Notes: a model not told the origin generated them from the letters alone. A DNA stretch of 39,772 nt from Clostridia bacterium (GCA_017504205.1 JAFVRO010000021.1:1-39772); one strand, 5' to 3'. Counted from the first letter of the stretch, positions 15,251 to 24,213 are shown. Numbers and translations are program-made.

Positions 15251-16564
15251 TTATTTGATGAACAGAACCTTGATCTGCGACCCGTCAGTTATCATTTTTG
15301 TTTTTGGAATTACTATAAGCATATGCCACGCCGCCATATCGTCCGTACCCATTTCAGGGACAAATGTTGAAATGCGCACAAGCATTTTAGTTTGCTTTCC
15401 GTCACTTTCAAAATTTGTATCGTAAAGTTCAAATCTGATTGAACCGCTTGGAGCGGTCAGTACGACGAGAACAAGATCGTGCTCGGTAAAATACTCATCG
15501 CCGTAGGGCTTTATCGCGTCCGCAAATCCTATCGTAGTATCAGAGGATACTATGTCGCGTGACTCAAGATCGTAGCGTTCCCGATTGCTTTCATAGTATT
15601 TTTTCAACTCGGCGGCACTCTTTATCAGCTCGACCTTGATCTCATCATCATACGTTCCGTCCGTTCGTACGCATTGCCAGCCGTCTCCCGATGAAGGTAC
15701 TATTTCAATGAGTATTTCCGTCTCGTCAGCGCCACCCGCCTCACTTTCAAGCTTCATATCAAATCTTTCAAACAGAAGATTGTCCTCGGACTGTCCCTGA
15801 ACGTAAAGCCGTACTTGGTTCACGTTGGTAAAATTGTCCGTCATCGTGTTGACAAGGCAGCGTATGATGATCCCACCCGGCTGCTCTCCTTCAACGTCCG
15901 GGTTGTCAGGTAATTCCCCTGTAAGATAAAGCTCAAGCGTTCCCGTAGGAGTCATAATGCACTCGTAGTCCGCACCCGTTTCATAAGCTCCGCCATCTTC
16001 AATAAACTTGTAGTCGGTAGCGCTCATATTTTCGTAGCACGCCTCAAAAAATGCATTCGCAAGCTCAACCGCATACATTTTTGAAAGTGCATCAGTCATC
16101 CCGTCCGCACCAAGTGTGCCGACGTTCACCTTCTTGTACGTCCCGAGGTCTGATGGAACGTAAATGAAGAAGCCGGCATCGTCAGGGATATCGGAGGCTG
16201 CCGTAGTGTCCTCGGGCTTGATATTTCCGGCAGGACCACCGGTGTCATACGGATCAATGTCAGGGCCACCTCGCAGAAGTGACGGAAGTATCACTCCAAG
16301 TACAACTATAAGTACCGCAAGGCAGGGGGCTATTACCGCAATTGGCTTGAATTTCCATGCCCCGGATGTGTGCACTGAACCCATTTCTTCGCTGTGCTCA
16401 TTTGCACGTATCCGGCCGTTTTCGATACCTTGTATTGTTTCAGGATCAAGCCACGAAATGCCGCCTACCTTTCGTTTGTCGGTTGGTGTGATACCCTTTA
16501 ACGGCGGAAGCTCAGTATTTCTGTAATGCTTGCGTAACATTTTTTCGATTTTTCTTTTTTTCAT
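15251..16564 (-). CDS. Single-pass membrane protein, likely partner of the ECF sigma factor
   Basis: 437 residues from ATG 16564. A cytoplasmic, basic N-terminus (1-72) precedes one hydrophobic segment (about 75-97), then an extracellular region of 340 residues, first Gly/Asp/Pro-rich and then beta-rich. It lies 34 bases after an ECF sigma factor gene, so an anti-sigma role is likely, but I see no zinc anti-sigma (HxxxCxxC) motif. An in-frame extension to 16624 overlaps the sigma gene; the nearest ribosome site (AAAGGAA) is about 24 bases from ATG 16564, so the start is uncertain. No enzyme motif was found. Confidence 0.65.
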   Translation of the reverse strand: MKKRKIEKMLRKHYRNTELPPLKGITPTDKRKVGGISWLDPETIQGIENGRIRANEHSEEMGSVHTSGAWKFKPIAVIAPCLAVLIVVLGVILPSLLRGGPDIDPYDTGGPAGNIKPEDTTAASDIPDDAGFFIYVPSDLGTYKKVNVGTLGADGMTDALSKMYAVELANAFFEACYENMSATDYKFIEDGGAYETGADYECIMTPTGTLELYLTGELPDNPDVEGEQPGGIIIRCLVNTMTDNFTNVNQVRLYVQGQSEDNLLFERFDMKLESEAGGADETEILIEIVPSSGDGWQCVRTDGTYDDEIKVELIKSAAELKKYYESNRERYDLESRDIVSSDTTIGFADAIKPYGDEYFTEHDLVLVVLTAPSGSIRFELYDTNFESDGKQTKMLVRISTFVPEMGTDDMAAWHMLIVIPKTKMITDGSQIKVLFIK

Positions 16565-16598
16565 AAATTCAACCGTAGCAAAAAGCGTTCCTTTCGTA

Positions 16599-17147
16599 TT
16601 ATTCGATCTCAACGATCTCGGCAAGTCTCTTCAGTGCGCGTCGGTATCTTTTCCTGACCGCGTCTGCGGAAAGCTCCAGAACCTTACCTATCTGTGCGTG
16701 CTTAAGACCCGAAACCGCCCTTAAAATGACTATCTGCCGCGAGACCGTGTCAAGCGTTAAGAGCGCATCCTCAAGCATCAGCCTGCGACCTATATCCTCA
16801 GGACTGTAAGAAAAGCCCTCGGCGTCAAGGTTGGCATATTCTTCAATATCCAACATAGCCGCGTGACTTCGCCGCTTTTTCATGTCAAGTGCCGTGTTCC
16901 TTGCAATCGTCAGTATCCAAGCCTTAGCATTACCGCCATTGCGATATGTTTCGATCCCTTCAATGATCTTAATTACCGTCTCCTGCAATACGTCCTCAGC
17001 ACTTGAACGGTCACGGAGGATAGCATCCGATAAAGCAAGTATCTGCCGTCCAATGACGTCATATATAACCTTGATAGCATCCCTATCTCCTTTTTGCAGA
17101 GCCATAAGCGCTCTATCCAGCTTTAAACTGTCGGCAAACTTACTCAT
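16599..17147 (-). CDS. ECF-type sigma-70 factor
   Basis: 182 residues. Region 2 (about 20-85) has the usual AEDVLQETVIKI and YRNGGNAKAWILTIARN motifs, and region 4 (about 120-175) has SRQIVILRAVSGLKHAQIG followed by a helix-turn-helix with KRYRRALKRL. Region 3 is missing, as in ECF factors. It directs RNA polymerase to a special promoter set in response to an envelope or other signal. ATG 17147 follows AAAGGAGG. TATAAT on the minus strand at 17220-17225 may be its promoter, but I found no good -35. Confidence 0.88.
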   Translation of the reverse strand: MSKFADSLKLDRALMALQKGDRDAIKVIYDVIGRQILALSDAILRDRSSAEDVLQETVIKIIEGIETYRNGGNAKAWILTIARNTALDMKKRRSHAAMLDIEEYANLDAEGFSYSPEDIGRRLMLEDALLTLDTVSRQIVILRAVSGLKHAQIGKVLELSADAVRKRYRRALKRLAEIVEIE

Positions 17148-17230
17148 ACGCCAATACCTCCTTTCGCTCTCTGCTTAATGATACGCACAAAACTCCAAAA
17201 AACGGACACGTTTTTGTGAATTATAAAGAA

Positions 17231-17258
17231 AATAGGTTGCGACTTCCCACAACCTATT
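17231..17258 (-). terminator. Terminator after the FAD oxidoreductase
   Basis: A 9-bp stem AATAGGTTG (17231-17239) with CAACCTATT (17250-17258) and a 10-base loop. On the minus strand it is followed by a TTTTCTTT run and lies just after the oxidoreductase stop, separating it from the sigma gene. Confidence 0.75.
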
Positions 17259-17275
17259 TTTTATTTTTCTGAATT

Positions 17276-18487
17276 TTATAACACTTCGTTAATGTGGATT
17301 CTGACACCGTTCTTTTTGATATTTTCCTGGAGTGCGGTAATATCAACGTTGGCGGTATCGTAATCGCAATCTGCAAGCATTGCGGCGCAAATTCCTGCAG
17401 ACTCACCCGTGAGAGCGCAGACCGGAATTACTCTCGTAATGTTCCACATTTTGTCTGTAACGGAAATGTCACGTCCTGCCGCAAGCAGATTCTTGATGTT
17501 TGCAGAGCAGATAGCGCCGAAGGGTATCTCGTATACAGGGCCGCGGCGACGCCAGTTTCCGGTTACGCCGATACTGTCCTCAACAAATATCCTCTCCTCA
17601 TCCTCGCACATGTCAAGCGTTGCCTTGCCGACAATGCGACGCGTCATTCTTACCTGCGGAATGGATGCCATGGTAATGGGTTGATAGTCCGGAAAATCCT
17701 TCTGACGCTTTACAACGTAATCGATAAGGTATCTGTGTGAGATAACTGTTATATCACTCAACTCCTGACCGTCAACTCCCGAAAATCTTATGTTGGGAGT
17801 TTCATCTGCAGGTTCATTTGTGGCTACGTCGGAAGCTCCATACATTTTCAACTGACGGTCACCGTCGCAAAGATAGTAGTGCCATGCCGCAAGCTTGTTG
17901 CCTTCCGCATAAAGAGCTGTTTCTGCGCCGCTATAATATGCAATGTCCGCATCTCCCGTAGTGTCAATTACACAGTTACACTCAATGGCATATCTGCCGG
18001 TTTTGTTCTCAACTATAAGAGCCGTGATCTTGCCATCCTCAACCCGTGACGCACAGATCTTCGTGCCGTACAGTATACGCGCGCCTGCTTTGAGCAGTAA
18101 TTGCTCGGCATCTATAGAAAAATAAATCGGATTGAAGCCTGCCTCGAATCGGCGCTTGTTTTTTTCTTCCTGAGGTCCACCCTCGAACCAGCATACCGGA
18201 TAATGCCATTCATGTGAACGCTTGACAGAGAGACGAAGCAGCTCCTCTCCAAGTCCGTAAATGATCTGATGACCGCGCCCGTCGCATATCGGAAGGTAAT
18301 AGGTTACAAGACCAAGGGTTGCAAGTCCTCCAAGAGAGAACTGATTTTCTATAAGCAATACGTCCGCGCCGTTGCGTGCAGCGGCAATCGCTGCGGCAAT
18401 ACCGGCAACGCCTCCACCGGCGACTATAACCGAGGCTTTGTCTTTGATAGGGGTGCTTAAGCTTTCAACAATACTGTTCTGTTTCAT
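17276..18487 (-). CDS. FAD-dependent oxidoreductase
   Basis: 403 residues. The N-terminal Rossmann motif GGGVAG (24-29), with E47 ending the second strand, binds the FAD ADP moiety; CVIDTTGDADIAY and the C-terminal NLLAAGRDIS...TRVIPVCALTGESAGICA complete the FAD_oxidored (PF12831-like) pattern. Members of this family oxidise varied small molecules and the substrate is unknown here. ATG 18487 is preceded by AAAGGAG, and a sigma-A promoter lies at 18539-18566. It is divergent from the SRP RNA. A truncated second copy is at 13973-14125. Confidence 0.85.
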   Translation of the reverse strand: MKQNSIVESLSTPIKDKASVIVAGGGVAGIAAAIAAARNGADVLLIENQFSLGGLATLGLVTYYLPICDGRGHQIIYGLGEELLRLSVKRSHEWHYPVCWFEGGPQEEKNKRRFEAGFNPIYFSIDAEQLLLKAGARILYGTKICASRVEDGKITALIVENKTGRYAIECNCVIDTTGDADIAYYSGAETALYAEGNKLAAWHYYLCDGDRQLKMYGASDVATNEPADETPNIRFSGVDGQELSDITVISHRYLIDYVVKRQKDFPDYQPITMASIPQVRMTRRIVGKATLDMCEDEERIFVEDSIGVTGNWRRRGPVYEIPFGAICSANIKNLLAAGRDISVTDKMWNITRVIPVCALTGESAGICAAMLADCDYDTANVDITALQENIKKNGVRIHINEVL

Positions 18488-18538
18488 AAGAAGCTCCTTT
18501 TTTGGTTAGTATCTTTCATAAATGTAAAGACCACTTAT

Positions 18539-18566
18539 ATTATAACATAAAAACATCCAAAGTCAA
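18539..18566 (-). promoter_or_regulatory. Sigma-A promoter of the FAD oxidoreductase
   Basis: On the minus strand, TTGACT (18561-18566), 16-base spacer, TATAAT (18539-18544) with an extended TGT. Confidence 0.75.
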
Positions 18567-18656
18567 TACATCAACGCAAAAAAACGCGTTAAATCCGCAA
18601 TTTGCAAGCATGTCCAAAAATGGCAAAAAGAAATGCAGAAAAATTCAAAAATACTA

Positions 18657-18685
18657 TTGCAAAAGATGCACAAATCTGTTATAAT
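18657..18685 (+). promoter_or_regulatory. Sigma-A promoter of SRP RNA
   Basis: TTGCAA (18657-18662), 17-base spacer, TATAAT (18680-18685). The expected start is about 18692, some 30 bases before the 5' stem of the SRP RNA. Confidence 0.75.
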
Positions 18686-18691
18686 AATATT

Positions 18692-19028
18692 GTAAACTGA
18701 ATAGGTTTGCAACAGCAAACGCAAGCTGTGAAATTAGGCCATACCAGCCGGGGAGTTAGCGGTGTCCTGTACCTGAAATCCGCTATAGCAGGGGTGGATC
18801 CCAGATCTGAGGATCGATCAATCGCAAATGAATTACATTAACTGTGTTGAGAAGTGGGTCTTACGCAATTGGGAGCCGTGAACCGTGTCAGGTGGGGAAC
18901 CAAGCAGCACTAAGTGGTAGACCTGATGTGACGTAAGTACGCCTGCTTTGAGCAGAAAATGTAATGCTCGTGCGAGCGTGACATTCGAATTTTTGGTGTA
19001 TGGTCTTATTTCCCGGCTTGCTTTTTTT
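18692..19028 (+). ncRNA. ffs: Signal recognition particle RNA, large bacterial type
   Basis: The ends pair: GCAAGC at 18721 with GCTTGC at 19016-19021, and GGCCATAC with GTATGGTC, with a T run at 19022-19028. An Alu-like region (about 18750-18800) has the conserved TGTACCTGAAATCCGCTATAG. The SRP54-binding helix 8 has GTCAGGT...ACCTGAT closing an apical GG-GGAA-CC tetraloop (18894-18901) and the symmetric loop AAGCAGCAC. This is the large form used by Bacillus and Clostridium. The mature 5' end is uncertain by about 30 bases. dnaX begins 32 bases after the T run. Confidence 0.9.
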
Positions 19029-19059
19029 GTGAATATTGACTTTATACGGAGGCGAGAAA

Positions 19060-20673
19060 ATGCATCAGGCGTTGTACAGAAAATGGCGTCCCGACGTCTT
19101 TGACGACGTGTACGGACAGGAGCATATAACAAATGTCCTGCGCTACGAGGCTCAGAACGGAAAATTCAATCACGCATACCTTTTCTGCGGCTCAAGGGGA
19201 ACGGGTAAAACAACCTGCGCAAAAATACTTGCCAAGGTCGTAAACTGCGAAAGTCCCGTGGACGGAAACCCGTGCGGAAAATGCGCCTCCTGTGTTGCCA
19301 TTGACTCAGGCTCAACCACTGATGTTATCGAAATGGACGCCGCCTCAAATAACGGCGTAGATAATATCCGAGACATCAAGGATGCGGTAACATTTGCCCC
19401 CGCAACGCTCAAGTATAGAGTTTACATAATCGACGAGGTTCATATGCTCTCAAACAGTGCCTTCAACGCACTGCTCAAGACCATAGAAGAGCCACCGTCC
19501 TACGTTATATTCATACTTGCAACCACCGAGCTTCATAAATTGCCCGCCACAATAGTTTCAAGATGCCAACGCTTCGACTTCCGAAGAATAGCTACCGAAA
19601 AGCTCTGCCAAAGACTCCGCATAATCGCGGATAACGAAGGCATCGAGGCAGACGATATGGCGCTCACCCTTATTGCCAGAAATGCCCAGGGCGGAATGCG
19701 CGATGCCATCAGCCTTCTTGAACTTTGCTCAGGTACTCATGAGCGCATTACTTCCGAGACGGTAAACGATATAATCGGATCAGGCGGTAAAGAACAGGCT
19801 ATGGCGGTTATAAAAGCCGTATCACAGAAGGACTATGATAGCATATTCTCCGCGGTAGACGAAATAGTCGCATCATCCAAGGATATCTCCGTATTTTGGC
19901 AGGAGCTTATGTCCGCATATAGAGATATGTTCGTTGCACGCACCTCTCCCGGTACCGCTGCAAAGTATCTTGATCTTACAGAGGACGAGACCTCATCCCT
20001 GAAATCAGTAGCATCGGCGTTTACACGCGAGACAATGCTCTATCATACTTCGTTACTTGACTCCGCCTTTGCTTCAATGCAAAAGCCCGGAGCCTCCAAG
20101 CGAATAGTGGCGGAAATGACACTTATAAAAATGTGCGATGATGCACTGAACGATTCAAACGCCGCTCTGCTCTCAAGAATATCCAAGCTTGAAGCGGCTA
20201 TGACTACTGCAAGCTTTAATGCACCGCAACCCGAAACGGAAAAGGCTGACACGAAACCTAAGACCGCAACGAAAGCCGCCGAGCCCATCCCCGAGCCTTC
20301 AAAAGTCACCGCACCCTCAGCGTCAGCATTACCAAAAACGGAGCAGGGAGCGAAAAGGATACTTAAAAAACTGAAGGCATGGCCTGAGGTGCTTGAAAAT
20401 ATTGCAAGCAGATCCGGAATGCTTGCCGGAATAATCAAAACGGGTAAGGCATATGTCGAAAATACCTCAGACGGGGACAGATTTATCGTAAGACTCACGG
20501 ATAACGGCTTTACGCAGATGATGATGGAAAAATTCAAGGCAAAATCTGAAATCAGAAGTGCCATGTGTATAGTTCTGTGCCGCGACGTAACAGACGACGC
20601 GCTCGTCATCGAATACTGTAAGCCGGATGCCCCCACAACCGATTCAGCCTTCGAAGAACTGATCGAGGATTAA
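19060..20673 (+). CDS. dnaX: DNA polymerase III subunit gamma/tau
   Basis: 537 residues. The clamp-loader AAA+ core begins MHQALYRKWRP. Walker A is at 44-52 (GSRGTGKTT), the zinc cysteines are C63, C72, C75 and C78, the Walker B-like DEVH is at 125-128, and the SRC motif follows. The C-terminal 170 residues are a charged, Ala/Lys-rich linker and a domain that binds the polymerase. ATG 19060 is chosen because ACGGAGG is 8 bases upstream; an upstream in-frame start at 19036 would lack one. No promoter is visible between the SRP RNA and this gene. I found no convincing frameshift heptamer. Confidence 0.95.
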   Translation: MHQALYRKWRPDVFDDVYGQEHITNVLRYEAQNGKFNHAYLFCGSRGTGKTTCAKILAKVVNCESPVDGNPCGKCASCVAIDSGSTTDVIEMDAASNNGVDNIRDIKDAVTFAPATLKYRVYIIDEVHMLSNSAFNALLKTIEEPPSYVIFILATTELHKLPATIVSRCQRFDFRRIATEKLCQRLRIIADNEGIEADDMALTLIARNAQGGMRDAISLLELCSGTHERITSETVNDIIGSGGKEQAMAVIKAVSQKDYDSIFSAVDEIVASSKDISVFWQELMSAYRDMFVARTSPGTAAKYLDLTEDETSSLKSVASAFTRETMLYHTSLLDSAFASMQKPGASKRIVAEMTLIKMCDDALNDSNAALLSRISKLEAAMTTASFNAPQPETEKADTKPKTATKAAEPIPEPSKVTAPSASALPKTEQGAKRILKKLKAWPEVLENIASRSGMLAGIIKTGKAYVENTSDGDRFIVRLTDNGFTQMMMEKFKAKSEIRSAMCIVLCRDVTDDALVIEYCKPDAPTTDSAFEELIED

Positions 20674-20716
20674 ATGAAAACTATTTACATAACATAAAAC
20701 AAAAAGGAGAATAACC

Positions 20717-21061
20717 ATGAAAGCAAGAATTCCCCAAGGTATGGGCGGTGCTCAGAGCATGAACGCCATGATAAGACAGGCTCAGCAGATGCAAGAGGCT
20801 ATGGAGCAGAAGCAGGCAGAGCTTGATGCAAAGGAGTACGACGTTTCTGCGGGCGGCGGAGTAGTTAAGATCAAGATAAACGGCAAGCGCCAGGTTCTCT
20901 CAATTGACCTTGATCCCGCAATCGTAGATCCCGACGATATCGAGACTCTCTCCGATATCCTCGTCGCAGGCATCAACGAGGCAATCGGTATAGTCGAAAA
21001 GACCAACGCCGACGAGCTCGGCAAGATCACAGGCGGCATGAACGTCCCCGGTCTGTTCTGA
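20717..21061 (+). CDS. ybaB: YbaB/EbfC nucleoid-associated protein
   Basis: 114 residues, an alpha-beta-alpha dimer protein. It has a Gln/Met-rich N-terminal helix (MIRQAQQMQEAMEQKQAEL) and the family strand KIKINGKRQVLSIDLDPAIVD, ending with a Gly/Met tail. These proteins bind DNA without strong sequence preference. AAAAGGAG precedes ATG 20717. The order dnaX-ybaB-recR is the usual one, and all three probably share a transcript. Confidence 0.92.
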   Translation: MKARIPQGMGGAQSMNAMIRQAQQMQEAMEQKQAELDAKEYDVSAGGGVVKIKINGKRQVLSIDLDPAIVDPDDIETLSDILVAGINEAIGIVEKTNADELGKITGGMNVPGLF

Positions 21062-21099
21062 TAGCTCCAAGCGTAATACAAACCCCGAGGAAATAGAAA

Positions 21100-21696
21100 A
21101 TGTCATACAGAATAGAATCGCTTGAACGCCTGACCGAGCATTTTTCCTGCCTGCCCGGCGTTGGACGAAAAACTGCGCAGAGAATGGCATTCGCCGTCCT
21201 CAATTTTGAACCCGAGGAGGCGGAGGATTTCGCCGCCGCCATACTTGAAGCCAAAAACTCTATACATTACTGCCCGATTTGTCAGGCCATGACGGACGAG
21301 CCCACTTGTAGCGTATGCTCGGATCCCGAAAGGGATCGCTCCGTTATCTGTGTCGTTGAGGATACGAGAAGCGTTATTTCTATCGAACGGGTGCGTCAGT
21401 ACAATGGACTGTATCACGTCCTTCACGGTGTGATCTCCCCGATGAAAGGAATGTCTCCGGACAAGCTCAGGCTTCGTGAGCTCGTCGAAAGAATAAACGA
21501 CGAGGTTAAGGAGGTCATCGTGGCAACCAATCCGACCGTTGAAGGCGAGACAACCGCAATGTATATTGCAAAGCTGCTCTCACCGTACGGAATAAAGGTT
21601 TCAAGACTTGCCTACGGCGTCCCCGTCGGTGCAGACCTTGAGTACGCAGACGAGGTTACCCTGCACAGAGCAATAATGGGCAGACAGTCCCTCTGA
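21100..21696 (+). CDS. recR: Recombination protein RecR
   Basis: 198 residues, full length. A helix-hairpin-helix segment (about 7-30, LPGVGRKTAQRMA), a zinc finger C58, C61, C70 and C73, and a Toprim domain (about 80-175, VICVVEDTRSV...) with VPVGADLEYADEVTL at the end. With RecO (encoded at 31608) it loads RecA at gaps. CCGAGG precedes ATG 21100. Confidence 0.95.
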   Translation: MSYRIESLERLTEHFSCLPGVGRKTAQRMAFAVLNFEPEEAEDFAAAILEAKNSIHYCPICQAMTDEPTCSVCSDPERDRSVICVVEDTRSVISIERVRQYNGLYHVLHGVISPMKGMSPDKLRLRELVERINDEVKEVIVATNPTVEGETTAMYIAKLLSPYGIKVSRLAYGVPVGADLEYADEVTLHRAIMGRQSL

Positions 21697-21714
21697 TTTA
21701 CTTTAACCGAAAAG

Positions 21715-21740
21715 AAAAAACGCTCTCCCGAGCGTTTTTT
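21715..21740. terminator. Terminator between recR and the desulfurase
   Basis: AAAAAACGCTC (21715-21725), loop TCCC, GAGCGTTTTTT (21730-21740); symmetrical, so it ends both convergent transcripts. Confidence 0.9.
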
Positions 21741-21774
21741 CGTTGTTGTGACCGTATGGCTACGGCATCAATAC

Positions 21775-22956
21775 CTACCTGTAGGCCTCATCCGCTATCC
21801 GCTTCAATGCCTCATACAGCGCGATGACCTGACGCGGTGTGTTGTATATGCCAAAACTCAGCCGCACAGCGCCTCCGGGCGGCGTATGAAGCGTGCGATG
21901 CGCAAGTGGCGCGCAATGATATCCGCTTCTTACGCAAATACCATATCTATCAAGACGCATCCCTACGTCGTCAGCCTCCAGACCCTTCATATTAAATAGA
22001 AGCGTCGCCCCAACGTGTGATGCTCCGTAGACCTGAACGTAAGGAAGAGAACCGATAAGCCGCAATGTCTGACTATACAGTGCCGCCTCGTGCTCAGCTA
22101 TCCTTGAAATGCCTATACTACGAACATATCGCATTCCCTCACAAAGCCCTGCAATCGCAGGAGTTGCAACCGTGCCGGCCTCATATCTTTCGGGCAACTC
22201 ATCCCCCATATCCGGCTCCAGAGATCTTACCCCGTTTCCACCCTCAATAAGTGTGTCGGGCTTTAAGCCTCGCAAAAGGAGTATCCCACATCCCTGAGGC
22301 CCGTAAAGCCCCTTGTGAGAGGGAAGTGCAAGCGCATTTATGCCCATGCTTGCCATGTTGATCGGAACGTGTCCTGCAGATGCCGCACCGTCTACAATGA
22401 AACATATCCGCACACCTCCCGAACGGGCGCGCTCCGCATTGATCCTCCCGCAAAGATCGCCAATTTCCTTTATCGGCATTACCGCTGAACAAACGTTGGA
22501 GGCGTGTGTGCATATGATAAGCTCGGTTTCAGGCCTTACAAGAGATGATATTGAAGCACATATTCTTTCAGCACTTCTGTCCGTATGCAGAACACCGGAA
22601 TCAAAAATATCATATCTGATAAAACCTGCATCGGCATATTTCCTTATAACCCGGTAAACCGAGTTGTGCTCCATGTCACTAATAATAACATGACCGCCGC
22701 GGTGCATACATCCCTTGATCGCAATGTTCAACGCATGAGTTGTGTTGAGTGTAAATATCACACCGGTCGGATCACCAAGTCCGAAAAGCTCTGCCGCCAT
22801 TTCACGGCACTCATACACTTTTTCAGCCGCCGCAATAGACATCCTGTGACCGGCGCGCCCCGGGTTGCCACAGTATTGCGTTATGCATTTATATACCTCA
22901 TCCGAAACCGCATTGGGCTTCGGAAAGCTCGTTGCGGCATTATCAAAATAAATCAT
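21775..22956 (-). CDS. Cysteine desulfurase family enzyme (aminotransferase class V)
   Basis: 393 residues. It begins YFDNAATSFPKP, with H97 (MEHNS), D189 in FIVDGAASAGH, the PLP lysine K215 (LPSHKGLYGPQG) and the mobile cysteine C348 (CVRSGYHCAPLAH), so the sulfur- or selenium-releasing chemistry is intact. It resembles the Enterococcus EF2568-type family rather than the housekeeping IscS/SufS with a nearby nifU or suf cluster, which are absent here. It starts 3 bases after the stop of a DUF3343-like gene, so the two are cotranslated. Confidence 0.85.
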   Translation of the reverse strand: MIYFDNAATSFPKPNAVSDEVYKCITQYCGNPGRAGHRMSIAAAEKVYECREMAAELFGLGDPTGVIFTLNTTHALNIAIKGCMHRGGHVIISDMEHNSVYRVIRKYADAGFIRYDIFDSGVLHTDRSAERICASISSLVRPETELIICTHASNVCSAVMPIKEIGDLCGRINAERARSGGVRICFIVDGAASAGHVPINMASMGINALALPSHKGLYGPQGCGILLLRGLKPDTLIEGGNGVRSLEPDMGDELPERYEAGTVATPAIAGLCEGMRYVRSIGISRIAEHEAALYSQTLRLIGSLPYVQVYGASHVGATLLFNMKGLEADDVGMRLDRYGICVRSGYHCAPLAHRTLHTPPGGAVRLSFGIYNTPRQVIALYEALKRIADEAYR

Positions 22957-22959
22957 TGT

Positions 22960-23178
22960 CTACCTTATCAGCCTCTTGACCGTTATACGACTTCTGTTGA
23001 GAATTCTCAGTACATTTTCTGTCTGAGTATCCGAAAATTCTATCCCATATACACATCCGCGCCTATCCCCTGTGTCCGTGATCTTGACAACGTCAACCCG
23101 TATCACCTCACGCTCAAGTACACTTCGCGCACGCATAGCGGAGGTAACTGAACCGATTACTGCTCGCGCTCTTGCCAT
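22960..23178 (-). CDS. DUF3343-like small protein
   Basis: 72 residues, with an alpha/beta pattern like DUF3343 (putative sulfur/selenium carrier-like): a helix (TSAMRARSVLE), a strand (RVDVVKI), GCVYGIEFS, and a helix (ENVLRIL) ending in a strand. It has a single Cys in RRGCVYGI. The pairing with a cysteine desulfurase downstream is known in Clostridia and supports a sulfur or selenium role, but that is inference. ATG 23178 follows AAAGGAGG with a 12-base spacer. The promoter is at 23249-23278. Confidence 0.65.
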   Translation of the reverse strand: MARARAVIGSVTSAMRARSVLEREVIRVDVVKITDTGDRRGCVYGIEFSDTQTENVLRILNRSRITVKRLIR

Positions 23179-23248
23179 TTTACCGTCAAGCCTCCTTTCC
23201 GCTCTGGTTCATTGGTGAGCTTGACGGGCATTCAGCCCATCTGTTGAC

Positions 23249-23278
23249 ATTATATGACATAATATCCTAATTTGTGAA
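23249..23278 (-). promoter_or_regulatory. Sigma-A promoter of the DUF3343/desulfurase pair
   Basis: On the minus strand, TTCACA (23273-23278), 18-base spacer, TATAAT (23249-23254). On the plus strand a perfect TTGACA at 23244-23249 overlaps it, but I see no good -10 for the divergent pseudouridine synthase. Confidence 0.5.
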
Positions 23279-23289
23279 AGGAGTACAGA

Positions 23290-24213
23290 ATGAATAAACG
23301 TATATCCTTGAAAATAACCGCAGATCTCGACGGAAAAAGCATTTTGTCCGTTTTAAGACAGCTGCGCGTCTCAGACGGAATAATTACCTACCTTAAAAAA
23401 TTGCCGCACGGGATTACAGTTGACGGTACGCATGCAACGGTTCGGCGTATACTCAAGGAAGGTGAATGCCTCGTCCTCGATATCCTTGAGGAAGGCACAG
23501 GCTCAGGTCTTGTTCCAACACCGCTTCCTATCGATATAATATATGAGGATGAGGACGTAATAGTCCTGAACAAACCACCGTTTGTCCCGACTCACCCGTC
23601 ACACGGCCACCAGACGGACACTCTTGCAAATGCACTTTGCTACTATTTTAAAAATCAGGATCAGCGTAACGGTGAATTCGTATTTCGCGCTTTAAACCGC
23701 CTTGACCGTAATACAAGCGGCGTTGTGTGCGTGACTAAGAATAAATACGCCGCTGCCCTTTACGGTGCAGAAATGGCAGAAGGACGCATAAAAAAGAAAT
23801 ATTTGGCAGTTACAGACGGGGATATGTCCGCACTCAATGATGGCGCGTATCACCTGATAAGCACCTATATACGCCGTGAAAGAGAAAGCATAATAACACG
23901 AACTGTATGCGATCCCGACGAGGACGGAGCTGCCTCAGCTATAACGGAATTCAAGGTTATATGTGTGTCAACAGACAAAAAACACTCACTGGTTGAATTA
24001 TTGCCGCAAACAGGAAGAACGCACCAGCTCAGAGTGCATTTGTCACACATAGGATATCCTATAACGGGCGACGGACTGTACGGTAGGGAAAGCGCCGACA
24101 TCGCAAGACACGCCCTGCACGCCGAGCAGCTTTTTATCGAAATGCAGGGAAGAACAAGATCCTTCATAGCACCGCTTCCGGAAGATATTAAAGCTTTGAT
24201 CGACAACTTTTAA
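23290..24213 (+). CDS. RluA-family pseudouridine synthase
   Basis: 307 residues. The N-terminal 65 residues look like a weakened S4 domain; the catalytic domain carries D139 in NRLDRNTSG, where most members have HRLD, plus RTHQLRVH and GYPITGDGLYG. It makes pseudouridine in rRNA or tRNA; the target is unknown. It is a distant paralogue of the RluD-type gene at 11207. AAAGGAG precedes ATG 23290. Confidence 0.85.
   Translation: MNKRISLKITADLDGKSILSVLRQLRVSDGIITYLKKLPHGITVDGTHATVRRILKEGECLVLDILEEGTGSGLVPTPLPIDIIYEDEDVIVLNKPPFVPTHPSHGHQTDTLANALCYYFKNQDQRNGEFVFRALNRLDRNTSGVVCVTKNKYAAALYGAEMAEGRIKKKYLAVTDGDMSALNDGAYHLISTYIRRERESIITRTVCDPDEDGAASAITEFKVICVSTDKKHSLVELLPQTGRTHQLRVHLSHIGYPITGDGLYGRESADIARHALHAEQLFIEMQGRTRSFIAPLPEDIKALIDNF

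Noticed and set aside
18726..19030. Open frame on the minus strand across the SRP RNA
   Set aside because: The region folds as SRP RNA with conserved helix 8 and Alu-like parts.
20300..20380. A-rich stretches in dnaX as a programmed frameshift site
   Set aside because: The A runs are not in the reading phase needed for a slippery heptamer and no following stem was found.
23244..23272. Plus-strand promoter from the perfect TTGACA before the pseudouridine synthase
   Set aside because: No acceptable -10 at 16-18 base spacing; the same bases fit better as the minus-strand -10.
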